A stretch of DNA of 64,000 bases from Monosiga brevicollis MX1 (taxonomy: Eukaryota; Opisthokonta; Choanoflagellata; Craspedida; Salpingoecidae). The stretch's first letter is position 1, and each line of letters opens with the position of its first letter. The notes beneath the pieces were generated by a model that saw only the letters and a program-made list of their open reading frames with translations, did no database searches and was not told the origin of the DNA. Of this stretch, positions 46,215-58,112 are shown piece by piece. The stretch covers positions 688,885 through 752,884 of the forward strand of contig NW_001865056.1 of assembly GCF_000002865.3 (NCBI RefSeq), in the 5' to 3' direction. The translations under genes and the position numbers were made by a program.

Positions 46215-48324
46215 TCACAAGACACGCGGGACAATACTCGGGCGGTCGACGTGAGCAATTTGCCAATGTTCATCATCCCCATGTGGCCGCAAATCAGTTA
46301 GGAGTTGACCCGCTCGAGCATCAATCACGGTCACCAAAGCCTACACCAGCTCACCGGGGCGTGGTGGAACGCACATCATCCTTATGAGCCTTCACAAGCA
46401 GTGCAGTGTACAGGCGGCTGAACAGGCGACAAAAATAAAATGTAAAACAACGCCTCTCCAAGTCTGTATTCAAGCTCGACTCATCCTAACACGCCACAAT
46501 GCTGTACCTTGAGCGGGCCTTGGGGGGCATTAGGTGCCACAATGGCTGGGTTGCCCCACAGGTACATTTCGTCCGGTAAAGGTTGAGTCGAAAGGTGCTG
46601 GGCCAGCATAGCGACACCCTGGCTGTCAATCTCATTGTGCTCCAAGCTCACCCTGTGTTCAGGCGTTTGCAGCAGGCAAATAAGCGGCACGCAATCAGTC
46701 ACCTCCTACCACCAGCGGACAGCGTCAGCCATTGGTGCATTGCAGCTTACGCTTTGAGATTGGTTTTGAGAAGGCAGGGTAACAGCTCCTCCACGCCCAA
46801 GGTTTGAGCCCGATTGTAGCCCAAGTCAAGGAAGCGAAGACCTTTGCCCGTCTCCTGTCGTGCCAGGGCCCGACCCAGCTCTGCTACGCCGTCGGGTCCA
46901 ATCCGATTGCTATTGGTTCGAGCGCCCGGGTCAGAAAAAATGCCACATCATCGGCAGCAGCAGCAGCCCTGGCACGGGGCGGGGGTGCGCAAGGAGCATG
47001 CAGGCACGTTGTCAACGTACTTGCGAAGGTCAAGACCCTGAAGTGACGTATTCTTCTGCAGAGATTGCGCCAGGCGCGCAGCGCCAAAATCCGTAATGCC
47101 ATGCTACTCGCGTCATGTCGCGCATGGTAGGCATGAGATCATCGCTTCATAAAGCGCACAAGCGCGAGGAAGAAGGGCGCGAATTTGCGCAAATTCAGGA
47201 TGTGGTGCGATACCTTTTGAAGAACAACGGTTTTCAGCACCGTGTTGTCCAGAAGCATTTCTGCGGCATGCACTGCCGTCTCCTCCTGCCAGCAGGCGGA
47301 TCATGGGCCAGACAGGTCAGAACAAAAGGTGTAGACGTCAGCTCAACCCGCCTTGCACCGTGCAGGACTGCCGGGCCTACCTGCGTGGAGAACAGGTTAG
47401 GCCGACTCAGGTTCACTTCTTGCAGGCTCGGATGAGTTCGCAATACGGTAAAGTAGGCAATGCACGAGGTGATGTCGTTATCCGTCTGCGCAACGTTGAG
47501 GGCCGTCAGCTTGTGGTTGACTTGTAGCATATTTGCAAGCGCCAAATTGCCTTCACTGCCCAGGCGATTGTGGCTCAAGCCTAGACGCTGAACCGTCTCA
47601 TTCATCTATCCCATGCCCCACACCAATGCACCCAAGCATTCAAGCAGCCAAAGCGCCCAAAGCACACAAACACCACAGCGCGGTCAGGCCAGTGGCTCAG
47701 GGTCATGTTTGGCTGGTGGCGTACGCAGGGGTTGGTTGGTTGAATTGGGGCAGAGGGCTTAACCTGAAACGCGAGCGCCAGGTGACCTGCGCCTTCAGCC
47801 TGAATGTCATTGCCATCCAACAGGAGTGTCTTGATGGTCCGATTCATCTGTCATGTTCCCCGCCAGCCCATTAACATCAACAAATAGGAGAACAGCAGGG
47901 TGAGCCCTCTTGTCAGCCAAGCAATCAATGAATGGAGCAGGCGAGCTGCAACAGGTAGTCAGGGACAAAGAACAGCGGGGCAGCTGTGGGGGCAAGATTG
48001 GTTGGCCAGGCTTTCAAAAGCAGCAGAGCATTGAAGGGAGGGGCAGACCTCGAGCATTTCGGCCAGGGCTTCTGCGCCCTTGTCGGTGATCGCATTGTAG
48101 CGAAGGTCTAATACGGTTACGCTTGTATCATCTCGCAGAGCCTTGCCTAGCGCTTGGCAATGCTCATCGTTGATCTGAATGGGTGGGAGGTTGGGCTGCA
48201 GACTCCCCTTGCCACGGAGGCGTAGCGTGCGCGAGGCCGTGTCGAGGCGTGCGCTGGTGAATGCCTCGAGCGGCGTTAGATGGTAAAACTCGCAAGCCAG
48301 CTGATATAGCTCAACGATGCCCAT
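46215..48324 (-). CDS. LRRC34: Leucine-rich repeat protein, LRRC34 orthologue
   Basis: Ribonuclease-inhibitor-type LRR protein. The start at 48324 gives MGIVELYQLACEFYHL. Repeats in order include VTVLDLRYNAITDKGAEALA, IKTLLLDGNDIQAEGAGHLA, VQRLGLSHNRLGSEGNLALA, LTALNVAQTDNDITS, LQEVNLSRPNLFSTQ, VSLEHNEIDSQGVAMLAQHL and DEMYLWGNPAIVA. The NLSRPNLF and YLWGN segments match diagnostic positions of vertebrate LRRC34. The frame stops soon after 46500, but a GTACAG donor after GPLK joins in phase to a downstream exon (ALVTVIDARAGQLLTDLRPH to VPRVL and stop at 46215-46217). This restores an LRRC34-like C-terminal tail, so I place the end there. About eight exons. Its convergent neighbour is 278 bp away. 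Confidence 0.82.
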
Positions 48325-48955
48325 GGCTACTGTGACAGCACCAACACCACACGACGGCCCAAACTCTCCTCAAGTGATCAAACGCAGGGATACACTGTGA
48401 AGTTGGTACTAGAAGGTGGCGGCAATGGCCGAGAACCGGCTTCGGGAGGCTGAGCTGCGCCGGCACACGGGCACACCAAAGAATGCGTCGTCAAGACTCC
48501 TTTTGTCAACAACAGCAGTTGTGGCCAAAACTAATCCGACTCATCCTGAATAGACAGTTTATGATGATACAGTTGAGGTTATTGTTACGCTGTAACGGGT
48601 TTGGCTTGAAAGTCGTATCGTGAACATGTTGGGTTATTGCAGATTTTATCAGACTTATTGACGGCTTGCTTGGACAGCAGGGAGCAGCCCGAGCTGGTCT
48701 CTCCTGGGTCTGGAGCGGAAGGGTTCGAACAAAGCCTCTGGTTCTGACGCGGGGAGGTCTCCTCCTCCGACTCCCCCACCTCCTTCTCGTGCTTCTTCTG
48801 CTGCTATTTGATTGCTAGCGTACCCACCGTGAGAGCTGGCAGCGGTGCTTGCTGAAGGTGAGCAGCAGCTGACGTCTGTTGACGTCGAGTCTGCGACGGC
48901 AACGGCGACGGCGGCGGCGGCGGCGCGCACACCATTTCGACGCGCTTCAGGCGCC
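48325..48955. promoter_or_regulatory. Divergent region between LRRC34 and TMEM222
   Basis: 631 bp between start codons pointing apart. It is unique sequence apart from (GGC)n-type triplets just before the TMEM222 start (about 48899-48927). No coding sequence is supported. Confidence 0.5.
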
Positions 48956-50067
48956 ATGGATCGCGCCCGGCACATTGATGTGCAGCGAGATCGCTATCCC
49001 TACTGCATTGTTTGGACGCCGCTCCCCATCATTACGTAGGTGCTTGGCGGCTACATCTTCCTCTTGCGCGCCCGTGGCCAGGTGTCAGGCTGTTTTTCTC
49101 GTCTGCGGACGTAACTTTCAGAACGCGCGCCACTCACTTGTTGCGAGCCTGGGGTGCTGCGTTTATATGGCCATGTTACATGATAGCTGGCTGATCCCAT
49201 TCATTGGCCACACTGGTATTGCAACGTCGGACGGCATTATCCACGATTTTGCTGGCCCCTACTATGTTTCGGTACGCAAGGGCGCTTGTGCTTGTTCATG
49301 ACTAGCTTGGATGCGCATCAGACTCTGCGCCCAAGGAAGCTTGGATCGAGATACATTCGCCAGTTTGACACTGTTGGCCTGTGCGCCCTCTCCATGGTGA
49401 CAGGAGGACAACATGGCTTTTGGCCGACCAACCAAGTGAGTGGCGCAATGATGGCGGGGTTCAGGTGGTGGAGCGCAAAGGTTCAAAGGCAACGATGTGA
49501 AACGAAACATTGGCTCTGCTCTGAGAGCCCACAACCGAGAGCCGGGCCCACAATAGCTCATGTAACAGCCGTCTCACGCCTTCTGAACCAATAGATATGT
49601 TCAGCTAAACCCGCTGCGTGCGGCGACAGATACGATGGACTGGGATGAGGCCGTGACAACGGGGTCCAAGGAGTATCGCAAACGAATGCACAACCTCTGC
49701 TGCGACAATTGTCACAGCCATGTGGCTTGTTGCTTGAACAACATGGGCTACGGCGGCTCGCGCTCCTGGAACATGATCAAGATTGGCATCATGGTGACCC
49801 TGCACTCGAAATACGTCAGGTGCGCCATTTTTTTTTTTTTTTTTTTTTGTGTTTTCGTGATGGTTCTGCGCAATTCTTGGCGACCCTATTCATCCGCTCT
49901 GCTCCGGATCGGGTCAAGCCTTGGGGGCAGCGCCTACCGTAGCCGTCTCTCACACATGCAACTTGTGCTGCTGGCTTGTGTCACACAGCTTTGGCCGCTG
50001 GTTACAGACATGGCTACCGTTTATGGTGATGGCTTTGATCATCATTCTTATGGCCGTACTGATGTAA
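48956..50067 (+). CDS. TMEM222: TMEM222 orthologue (DUF778 membrane protein)
   Basis: Small conserved membrane protein, function poorly known; plant homologues are also present. The start at 48956 gives MDRARHIDVQRDRYPYCIVW followed by TPLPIIT. Conserved blocks across exons: WLIPFIGHTGIATSDGIIHD, FAGPYYVS, the segment TMDWDEAVTTGSKEYRKRMH, NLCCDNCHSHVACCLNNMGY and SWNMIKIGIMVTLHSKYV. The final exon joins in phase, SFGRWLQTWLPFMVMALIII, and ends LMAVLM with TAA at 50065-50067. The NLCCDNCHSHVA motif is the family signature. One intron has a poly-T run near 49829-49848. An in-frame upstream extension lacks an ATG, so this start is preferred. Confidence 0.92.
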
Positions 50068-51447
50068 TCCGACGCTGCCCAAGTCGGGGTTGTATCGTCT
50101 CCGTGTATTTGTGCTTTTGGTTGAGGAGGTCGCTGGATGGCCGGGCTGCCGTGCGGCAATTCGCGGCCATAAACCCGGCTAAAGCTGTCTGTCCTCGATT
50201 GCATACCGAGGGGCCACATACCTTGGTTGCACCGAGACCTGTTCGTCCGTATTGGTAATAATTTAAACGGGAAAAATGTGGTGGTCTTGATACGGTTGTT
50301 GACGTTGACACAAAACAAAGAAGTGAACGTCTTGCTTCCGGCAGAGGAACAAAGCACTGACAACTCACAGCCAGAGAGAGCCGCTTGGTTGAGCCACACT
50401 CTTGCCCAAAACACACGATAAACACAACGTCGGTCAGAGAGACACCGCAAGTCGATGCTACACCCCAGAGAGTCAGAGAGATTGGAGGGATTCAACGTGG
50501 TCACAGGTCTTTTCCTTTCTCTCTCTCTGCTGGTACGATGCGATGCACTCGAGGGTGTACACTGGGCCGCGTCCAAAGGGCAGCGCCGATCCAGTGACGA
50601 CGGGTGACCGGGATAAGCGGCAGGGGTGAGGGCGAGGGTGAGGTCGAAGATGGGGCAGGGGTGGTGGTGGGGCTCATGTGGAGAAATGCTATCCCGGGTT
50701 ATCGGGGTCTGGCAGTGCAAGGGGCAGGCAATACGTGTGAGCATGTGGACAAGATGTTGAGGCAGCTCCTGAACGATGTCGTCCTGGCAGCTGGGCAGTG
50801 CCTCCCCGGGCCTGATCTGGTTGATACTGGTTGAGAGTTTCTACTTGTGGCTGCTGAGTGTTGTGCTAGCATCCTGTCGTGTCGTCTCATTCTCGACTGC
50901 TTCTCTTGCTCGCTGCAGCCCTGGCACATGTTCTAGTGTTGGCGTGGACTTATCTTCCCCGCATCACTTGGCTATCCGCTGGCTACTTCCCTTGAAGGTG
51001 AGGCTTATCGATTTCTCGACGCCATTGCTTTCCGTGCCCACGCCCAGGGGCTGGCTGTGCTTGTCAAAGGGGATGGTGAGGCAAGCCAAGCCGCCGTGTG
51101 TGCGTGCTTGATCGAGTGACACACGGCGGCTTGATCGAGTGCGAGTGCGAGTGCGAGTGGTTGCGGCTGTCCTTGTCAATCGGCGTCGCTGCATTGGGCT
51201 GGTGTGCCGTGGCTGAAAGCCTACGTATCGTGCATTCGTGTTTTGTCTTTCTTTTGGATGTGGCTGGCACATTTACGGGCTGATTTCTCACGATCGATCC
51301 TTGCCTCTGTTGCTTTGATGCTGCTATCTACGCCTACCTCTTTTTTTTGGGGTGGGGACCTGTGTACTTTTGTTTTCTTCCTTTTTTTTTTTTCATGTGA
51401 CAGTGAGCCGACTTTCCTTTCCTTTCGGACTACTACGACACCCAATC
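50068..51447. other. Intergenic region before vigilin, probable 5' UTR exon and intron
   Basis: 1.38 kb between tandem + strand genes. A strong pyrimidine tract plus ATGTGACAG near 51388-51406 looks like a splice acceptor just before the vigilin ATG, suggesting a 5' UTR intron. A TTGATCGAGTG word occurs twice (about 51105 and 51131), followed by a small (GTGCGA)n patch. No protein domain was recognised in any frame. Confidence 0.4.
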
Positions 51448-54400
51448 ATGGACGCCGCTCGCGAATCCGACGCCCCGACCTATGCGGAGGCTTTCCCCGC
51501 CCTCGGTGGCAAGGCTGCGGCCCCCGCGGCTCCTGTCGTCTCTGGCGTGCCCCACGTTCGCTCGTCCAACGTGACTGAGGTGAGCTTCGCCGTTCCAATC
51601 CGGACTGGCCCTTTGCTCGCCCCAGCTGTTGTGCTCACGACGCCTGCCTCTCCATCCGACCCTCTTGACCTTGATCAGATGTTCCGCATCCCGTATGAGG
51701 AGCAAAAGTACAAGACGGACCACCCCTTCTCCCAAAAGGATTTCAACAAGATCCTCAAGGAGACGATCCAAGCGACCGGTGCCAAGATCTCGGCTTCCAA
51801 CTCCCGCGACAAGACCCTCACCCTGACGGTGACTGGTTCTCGTTCCCAGGTCAACGCCGCCAAGAAGACCGTCCTGCCCAAGCTGCAGACTCAGGCCAGC
51901 ATTGACGTGTCCATCCCCAAGGAGTACCATCGCTACATCATTGGCACCAAGGGCGCCGTGCGCAAGGAAATTGAGGACAAGCATGCTTGCCGCATCTCCA
52001 TTCCCAAGACGGATGATCCCAGCCCCGTGATCAAGGTTGTTGGTACCACCGAGGGTTGCCGTGCTGCTGCCGCCGCCATTCAGAAGATTGCGGATGAGAA
52101 GGACAAGTTTGTGAACATCGATCTGCCCGTTCTCAAGGCCTACCACCCACTTTTGGCTGGCTATGAACGCTGCAACGTCAACCGCATCATGGAAACCACG
52201 GGTGTCAAGATTTTCATCCCTTCCCCCAACGTCGACCGCGATGAGATTGGTGTCAGTGGCGAGAAGGAGGCCGTCCAGGAGGCCGTGCGTCAACTCCAGG
52301 CCATCTACCAGGAGCTGCGTCGCACTTGCGGCGAGCTCACTGCCAAGGTGGCTCGTGACAAGCACCGCTTCGTCATTGGCATCAAGGGCGCCTTCCTCAA
52401 GGAGATTATGGAGAAGACTGGCGTTGTCGTTGAGGTGCCTCCCCCGGACAAGGAGGACGAGACCCTCATCCTCCGCGGTGAGCAGCCCCGTCTCGTGCAC
52501 GCCCTCACCATGGTGTACGAGCGTGCCAACTCGGTTGACCTCGCCAAGCTCGATGTGCCTGGATGGTTGCACCGCCGCATCATTGGCAAGGGCGGTGCCA
52601 ACGTCCAGGCTATTGCCAAGGAAATGCCCAAGGTGCACATCAACTTTGAGAGCGAGAAGGATCTGATTGAGATTGAGGGCCCCACCGCCGAGGTGGCCGC
52701 CGTCAAGCAGAAAATTTCTACCATGGCCCAGCAGCTGGCTGCCACGCTCTCCTATGTGGACATTGAGGTGGACCAGCAGTATCACGGTCACATTGTGGGT
52801 GTCCGTGGCGCCAACATCCGCCAGATCCAGGACGAGACTGGCTGCGAAATCAACATGCAGCGCGACTCGGACGTCATCCGCGTCGAGGGTACCCCGCAGG
52901 CCGTGGCCGCTGGCCGCGCCAGCGTTGAGGCCCTGGTCCAAAAGGTCAAGAACCAGCGCAACATTGACATTATCGTTCCCACCAAGTGGCACTCGCAGAT
53001 CATTGGCGCCAACGGTGCTCGCCTCAACGAGCTCCGTGTCAACTACCCGGATCTGAGCATCAACTTCCCTTCGCGCGACTCGGGCTCGGAGATTATCAGC
53101 GTCCGCGGTGACAAGACCGCCGTCGATGCTGCCGACCAGTGGTTCAAGAAGACTGTCAAGCAGATTGAGGCCGAGAACTACCAGGAGGAGGTTGCCATCT
53201 TCCGCCGCTTCCACAGCGAGATTATTGGCAAGGGTGGCGCAGCCATTCGCAAGCTCCGCGACGAGCACAACGTTCGCATCGATGTGCCCAAGGCCGAGGA
53301 GGAGAGCGACATCATCCTCGTGACCGGTCTTCAGGCCAACGTGCAGGCCGCTGCTGACGCCATGCGCAAGATCCAGGCCTCCATCGCCAACATTGTCAAG
53401 GAGGATGTCACTGTGCCCCAGAAGCTGCACCCCTTTATCAGCGGTCCCAACGGCTCCTCGGTTCGCGGTATTCAGGACGAGTACGAGGTCTCGATCCGCG
53501 TGCCCTTCCCCAAGGAGAAGTCGGACACCATCACCGTCTCTGGTCCCTCAGAGAACGTTCCCAAGGCCGTGGCCAAGCTCAAGCAGCTCATTGACGGCGG
53601 CGTCGACAACATCAAGATTGTCGAGATGAAGGTCGAGGCCAAGCACCACCGCTTCCTCATCGGCAAGGGCGGTGCTTTCCGCAAGCAAATTGAGGCTGAT
53701 TCTGGCCTTTTCCGCTTGGCCTTCCCCTCCCAGCGCACCGAGTCCAAGGAGGACCCCAACACTGTCACCCTCATTGGTACCCCTGCCGCCATTGAGAAGG
53801 CCAAGGCCCAGATCGAGCAGCGCGTCAAGGAGCTGGAGAGCGTCGTGGACAAGTCGGTTGAGCTGGACTCTACCTACTTTAAGGACATGCTGGCGCGTCG
53901 CGCCGCTTTCCTCCAAGACCTGGCTCAGGAGTTCCCCACTTGCCACGTCAAGGTGCCCCGCCCGGATGCCGAGGGCAACTGCAGCAACACGGTGAACGTG
54001 CGTGGCAGCCCCGGTGAGGTGGATGCCGTTATCGAGCGCCTCCAGGACTTTATCCACCGCCGCGCCAATGCCATTGAGAAGGGTTACGAGGTTGCCGCCG
54101 ACAATCTGCCCTCCCTCATGGGTACCAAGGGCGTTCACATTCAGCGCATTCAGAAGGAGTGCCAGGTCAGCATCCAGGTGCCCGACCGCAGCCAGCGTAC
54201 GCCCGACCAAACGACGGTCGAGATGAAGATCTCTGGTCTGCCCGAGGACGTCGAGCGCGCCATTGCCGAGTTTGAGGCTTTGACCCCTGTTTTGGTGGAG
54301 TATGATCTGCCTGCCGAGTACCACCGCTTCATCATTGGCGAGAAGGGTGCCGACATCTCTGCGTTCCAGTCCACTTACGATGTGCGCCTGGAGATTCCCA

Positions 54401-55274
54401 AGCCTGCCGAGGCTCGCGACTCGATTGGCATCCGCGGTACGCCCGCGGCCATTGAGAACGCCAAGCAAGGTCTTAAGGAGCTGATGCCCAAGCTCGAGGA
54501 CCTCAAGGCCCAGAACTACACCATGACCATGGAGGTCCCCGCTAGCTTCCATGTTGAGATCATTGGCCGCAACGGCGCCAATGTCAAGAAGCTTCGCGCC
54601 GAGTACGACGTGCGCGTGGACTTCCCCCGCAAGGAGGGATCCGACGAGGTGACTCTCCGTGGCTACAAGGAGAAGTGCGAGGCCTGCGCGGCGGCCATTC
54701 AGGCCCAGGTGGACAAGCTCAACTCGTACATCATCAAGCCCGTGAACATCAACTCGGCCATCCACCGTCGCATCATCGGCCCCAAGGGTGCCAACCTGCG
54801 CAAGCTGGAGGAGAAGTTCTCCGTCTCCATCAACATGCCTCGCGACCGCGACAGCGATCTAATCGAGGTCATGGGTAACGAGCCCGATGTGGATGCCTGC
54901 ATCGATGATCTGCTTGAGCTCCAGGACGAGTTGGTACGTGCTGGGCCCTGAGTGTTTATGCCTTTGTTTCGCATGCCATGTCATCTCGTCTTTGTTTTTC
55001 GGTTCTGATCACCGCCTCGCATCAGAGACTCACCCTTCGCTTTGCCCATGCTTGTTTATCGCCGGGTGTCTTTGTCGGGTGACAGGAGGATGACATTGTC
55101 CTGCAAAAGGCTCACACCAAGCCCGCTCGCAGCGAGCCCAAGGCCAAGTCGCAGCCCAAGGCCTTTGCCATCCGTGAGGCGCCCTGGTCTGGCAGCAGCG
55201 ATGCCAGCTTTCCCACCCTGGGCGAGCAAGCTGCCCCCACCTCGGCCATGGGTGTGTGGGCCACGCGCAAGTAG
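51448..55274 (+). CDS. HDLBP: Vigilin (HDLBP/Scp160-type multi-KH RNA-binding protein)
   Basis: ER- and polysome-associated RNA-binding protein with about 15 KH domains, as in animal vigilin. The start at 51448 gives MDAARESDAPTYAEAFPALG. The first KH (FNKILKETIQATGAKI) is degenerate. Twelve have a GxxG loop: IIGTKGAVRK, VIGIKGAFLK, IIGKGGANVQ, IVGVRGANIR, IIGANGARLN, IIGKGGAAIR, ISGPNGSSVR, LIGKGGAFRK, LMGTKGVHIQ, IIGEKGADIS, IIGRNGANVK, IIGPKGANLR. Two more (YERCNVNRI and MLARRAAFLQ) lack it. Nearly the whole protein is one 3.26-kb exon (51679-54934). The GTACGT donor after DEL joins to EDDIVLQKAHTKPARSEPKA, ending VWATRK at 55274. A 99-nt intron (51580-51678) is open and in frame. Strong C/G third-position bias (GTC, AAG, CTC) suggests high expression. 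Confidence 0.96.
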
Positions 55275-55584
55275 ACACCAGGTGTCCTCATGCTTTTTTT
55301 CCGACTGTGCTGTCAGCAGCTTTTCCTTTGGTTTTCCTCTCCCTTCGTCCTTTTTCCCCCACCCTTTTCTAGCTTGGCGCTCTACCTTGATGCAGTCGCC
55401 TTAATGCTGGTGTTGCACCGGGCCAACTGAATACATAACCGTTTACTCCCATGGCGAATCGACAAGATTTCTTCTCTCGATTGTTTGTGGTCTAATCGGG
55501 CCGATCTAATAGCTGGCTCTTGGAAAAAACTTCCAAAGGCAAAAAGTGCCATGGGTAGTATGTACACCATGCACGTACAGGGTT
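55275..55584. other. Convergent intergenic spacer
   Basis: 310 bp between the vigilin stop (+) and the NDUFAF6 stop (-). T-rich directly after vigilin. Nothing else recognised. Confidence 0.5.
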
Positions 55585-57315
55585 TCAAAAGCTGTGGCGA
55601 AACTTGGCCCAGCCCATGCGAAACGGCAAAAGGCCCGAGGTTTGAGCGAGGTTTGGGTGGAAAGGGTTGAAGTCGGCTTTCAGCAGCTGGTCCAAATATT
55701 GTTGTAGCGCAACCGCAGGCAGATAGGCCGAGGCAGCGGTCTTCAGCTGAGTTTCATCGGCCTGGTATTCCAGACGCGCTGTCCTCAACCGGCGGCCAAG
55801 ACGGATTGAGAGGGCGAGCAGGCGTATGAGAAAGGGCTAAAATGTGTACGAGCGCTTTTGTGAGCCACCAAACATGCCCACCTGTGTTGAGATGGCGGAC
55901 GGCATTGCTCGCTACGGCATGAACAACGTCTTGAAGTTCAGTCGTGACTTCACCTAGGCAGTGGGCGCCGAGGGAGCGGCCGTGAAAATGGGACTGTCAG
56001 AGCCCGTGTCGGCATGAATGGGGCCTGCTGGACGCGGCATGTTTTACCTCGAAGGACGGTAGGGGCCCTTAAGCCATGATGGGCGCACAGTTCCACGGGC
56101 AAACGGCACTGCGTCAACGGAGCCATTGGTGCGGGAGGGAGGTCAGTTCGGACGGGATGAAATCGACTGTCGCCTGTCGCCGCAGCGCTGAAGTACACTG
56201 TCGGGGGCGCGTAAGAAGACTGTCGCATCGGAACACAGGACAAAACATACCAAGTTGCGCTTGGCAAGGAACGGCAAGCCGCGCAGCAGCGTGACATGTC
56301 CTTGCGCCTTGCCCTGGAAACATTCAATGTGCAAGGAAGCCAAGTGAGTGATGTGACACCATTGACCCTGATTTATTCCAGAGGCTGTTGCGAGGCGGCA
56401 CATGGTGCAGTGACGTACAATGTGGGAGGCAATGTGTTCAGCGGTATGATTGCGGATATGCATGGCTTCAAGTGTGAGATACAAGAGGGTCGAAGCAGTA
56501 TCCTCGGCGTATCGCTCCAGTTGTGGAATGGAGGCAAAGGGCACGTCCGAGTCCTTCTCGCGCGCCATGATGAGTCGTCGCAAAAAGGTACGGGTGAGCT
56601 GAAGCTGCTGCTCTTGCTGCAGGGTCTCGAGCTCCTGCATAACGGGGGTCTGTGGCAAAGGTCGACCCTGACCAAGAGCAATCCGCAGGGTCGTGAGAGA
56701 GCTGGCTCAGAGCGAGTATGCAGGCACGTCGACGCTCACGCTGCACACCTGGTCAAAGAGCGCATCGATAGCATCCTTCCAGAACAAAAAGCGCATCGAG
56801 GTGGTGGCTGGCTCCCGAGCTGAGTCCCTGGGCGGCAAAGAAAAGTTTAGCAATGATCAACGTCGTGAGTCGGTCAGTGCTGCCTAGCTGGCAGGTGTGG
56901 CAGGTCTCAGCCGTGTCAAATCAGTTCACAGACCGAATCGTAGCCACCTCGATGTTGAGCGCGCGCAGCGCAAAGACTGCGCGCTGGGCTGTGCTCGGGA
57001 GAAGAAGAGTCGCCAAGTAGTGGTCCCGATCATAGCGACTGTACGTGCGGGCACAGCTGTGAGGACAGAGGCATCGCAAGGTCGGCGGTGAGCCGTGTGG
57101 CTCTGTCGTTTCGTCACATACCGCACGAGCTCGCGACAGTACGCAGCCGCTGACGGGCTCTTCTGTCCCTCTGCATTCGAAGCACTCGCAGAGTTCCATC
57201 GACGCTGCTGTTTGAGCGCTGTTGACGCAGATGGGATGGCTGCCCGCATACTTGCTCGGCAACAGCCACGCAGTGGCACCAGCCATCGCGGCACAACACC
57301 CGCCGCCGCTGCCAT
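55585..57315 (-). CDS. NDUFAF6: NDUFAF6 orthologue, complex I assembly factor of the squalene/phytoene synthase fold
   Basis: Mitochondrial assembly factor for NADH:ubiquinone oxidoreductase. The start at 57315 gives MAAAAGVVPRWLVPLRGCCR, an Arg-rich presequence. Conserved order: AAYCRELVR, YDRDHYLATLLLPSTAQRAV, FALRALNIEVATIR, EPATTSMRFLFWKDAIDALF, then DSDVPFASIPQLERYAEDTA and STLLYLTLEAMHIRNHTAEH. Next come GKAQGHVTLLRGLPFLAKRN, VPVELCAHHGLRAPTVLRG, LGEVTTELQDVVHAVASNAV and RLGRRLRTARLEYQADET. The C-terminus reads LPAVALQQYLDQLLKADFNP, then FHPNLAQTSGLLPF, ending KFRHSF at 55585. The ERYAEDTxSxLLYLTLE block and the FNPFHP C-terminal block are diagnostic of NDUFAF6 against true phytoene synthases. 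About ten exons. Confidence 0.92.
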
Positions 57316-58112
57316 GACGTACCACACACACACACGTTCGAAAATTGGGAAAGAAAATGAAATTTACCACATGTGGGGACATGACTCTGTCTGTTGTTGT
57401 TGATGATGACTGTTCATTGTTTTGTTGCTTCGACTCGAGGCCTACGCTTCTGCCTCGCAGACCGAGCCTTGCACACGCTATTGCCTGAGCAAAGACATTG
57501 GCTTTGCCACGACATGGGGGTTGGCATGTTTAAAATCGTAATTGGTTCTTAATTATTATGTGCAAGACCGGGCTTATCGATGATGTGATGCTATCATGTC
57601 ATGGAATGTCGGGATTTCTATGGCATTGGTGAAGAGGCGGGCGAAGTGTTTTGGAGATTGGGGCCGGCCCGATCCCGGCGAGGGGTCGAGGTTGCCACGG
57701 GTGCCAAACCAAGGCGGTCCAAAGGAGTGCGGGGGGTGTGGGGACTTTGTACTGAGCTCCGTCGTCTGCCCAAGCTGAGCTCGCGCGAGCTTGTCACGCT
57801 GTGCGCCTGCATCATGTGCCGCAATTGAGCAATTGAGCAGTCCTTTGAACCAATATGCAGAGCAGCAGGCATGTGCAAAAGCAAGTTGGCCACAAACCGC
57901 TTCCATGGAGCCGCAGAGATCTTCGATGCAAGCACTAATGCGCACATCCGACTCGCGGAGACGCTGGCGCAGCGCTCGACGCTCCTTACTGCCCGAATCC
58001 ACCTTTTCCTGCCGGATCCCAGCGAGCACAGCGGGTGGCACATGTTGGCCAGGCAAGCCCGGCAGCAGGTTTAGAAATGGTTTCAATAATCCACTCTCTT
58101 AGTCCTTGGCTT
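57316..58112. other. Region between NDUFAF6 and the coiled-coil gene, with a coding-like segment
   Basis: On the - strand 57574-58030 carries an open frame with a helix-like stretch (SKERRALRQRLRESDVRISA, then CIEDLCGSMEAVCGQLAFAH) that could be a further 3' exon of the coiled-coil gene; the linking splice is unresolved. 57316-57573 holds no recognised feature and should contain the NDUFAF6 promoter. Confidence 0.4.

Noticed and set aside
48715-48745. GGTTCGAAC word resembling a tRNA B box
   Set aside because: No A box at proper spacing and no cloverleaf could be drawn.
49950-50744. A 264-codon - strand open frame after TMEM222
   Set aside because: It overlaps the true last exon of TMEM222 antisense and looks random.
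51433-53430. A 665-codon open frame antisense to vigilin
   Set aside because: It is the shadow of a strongly codon-biased sense gene with 15 KH domains; the antisense product has no domain and repeats with the KH spacing.
53548-54765. A 405-codon open frame antisense to vigilin
   Set aside because: Same reason: codon-bias shadow of the KH repeats.
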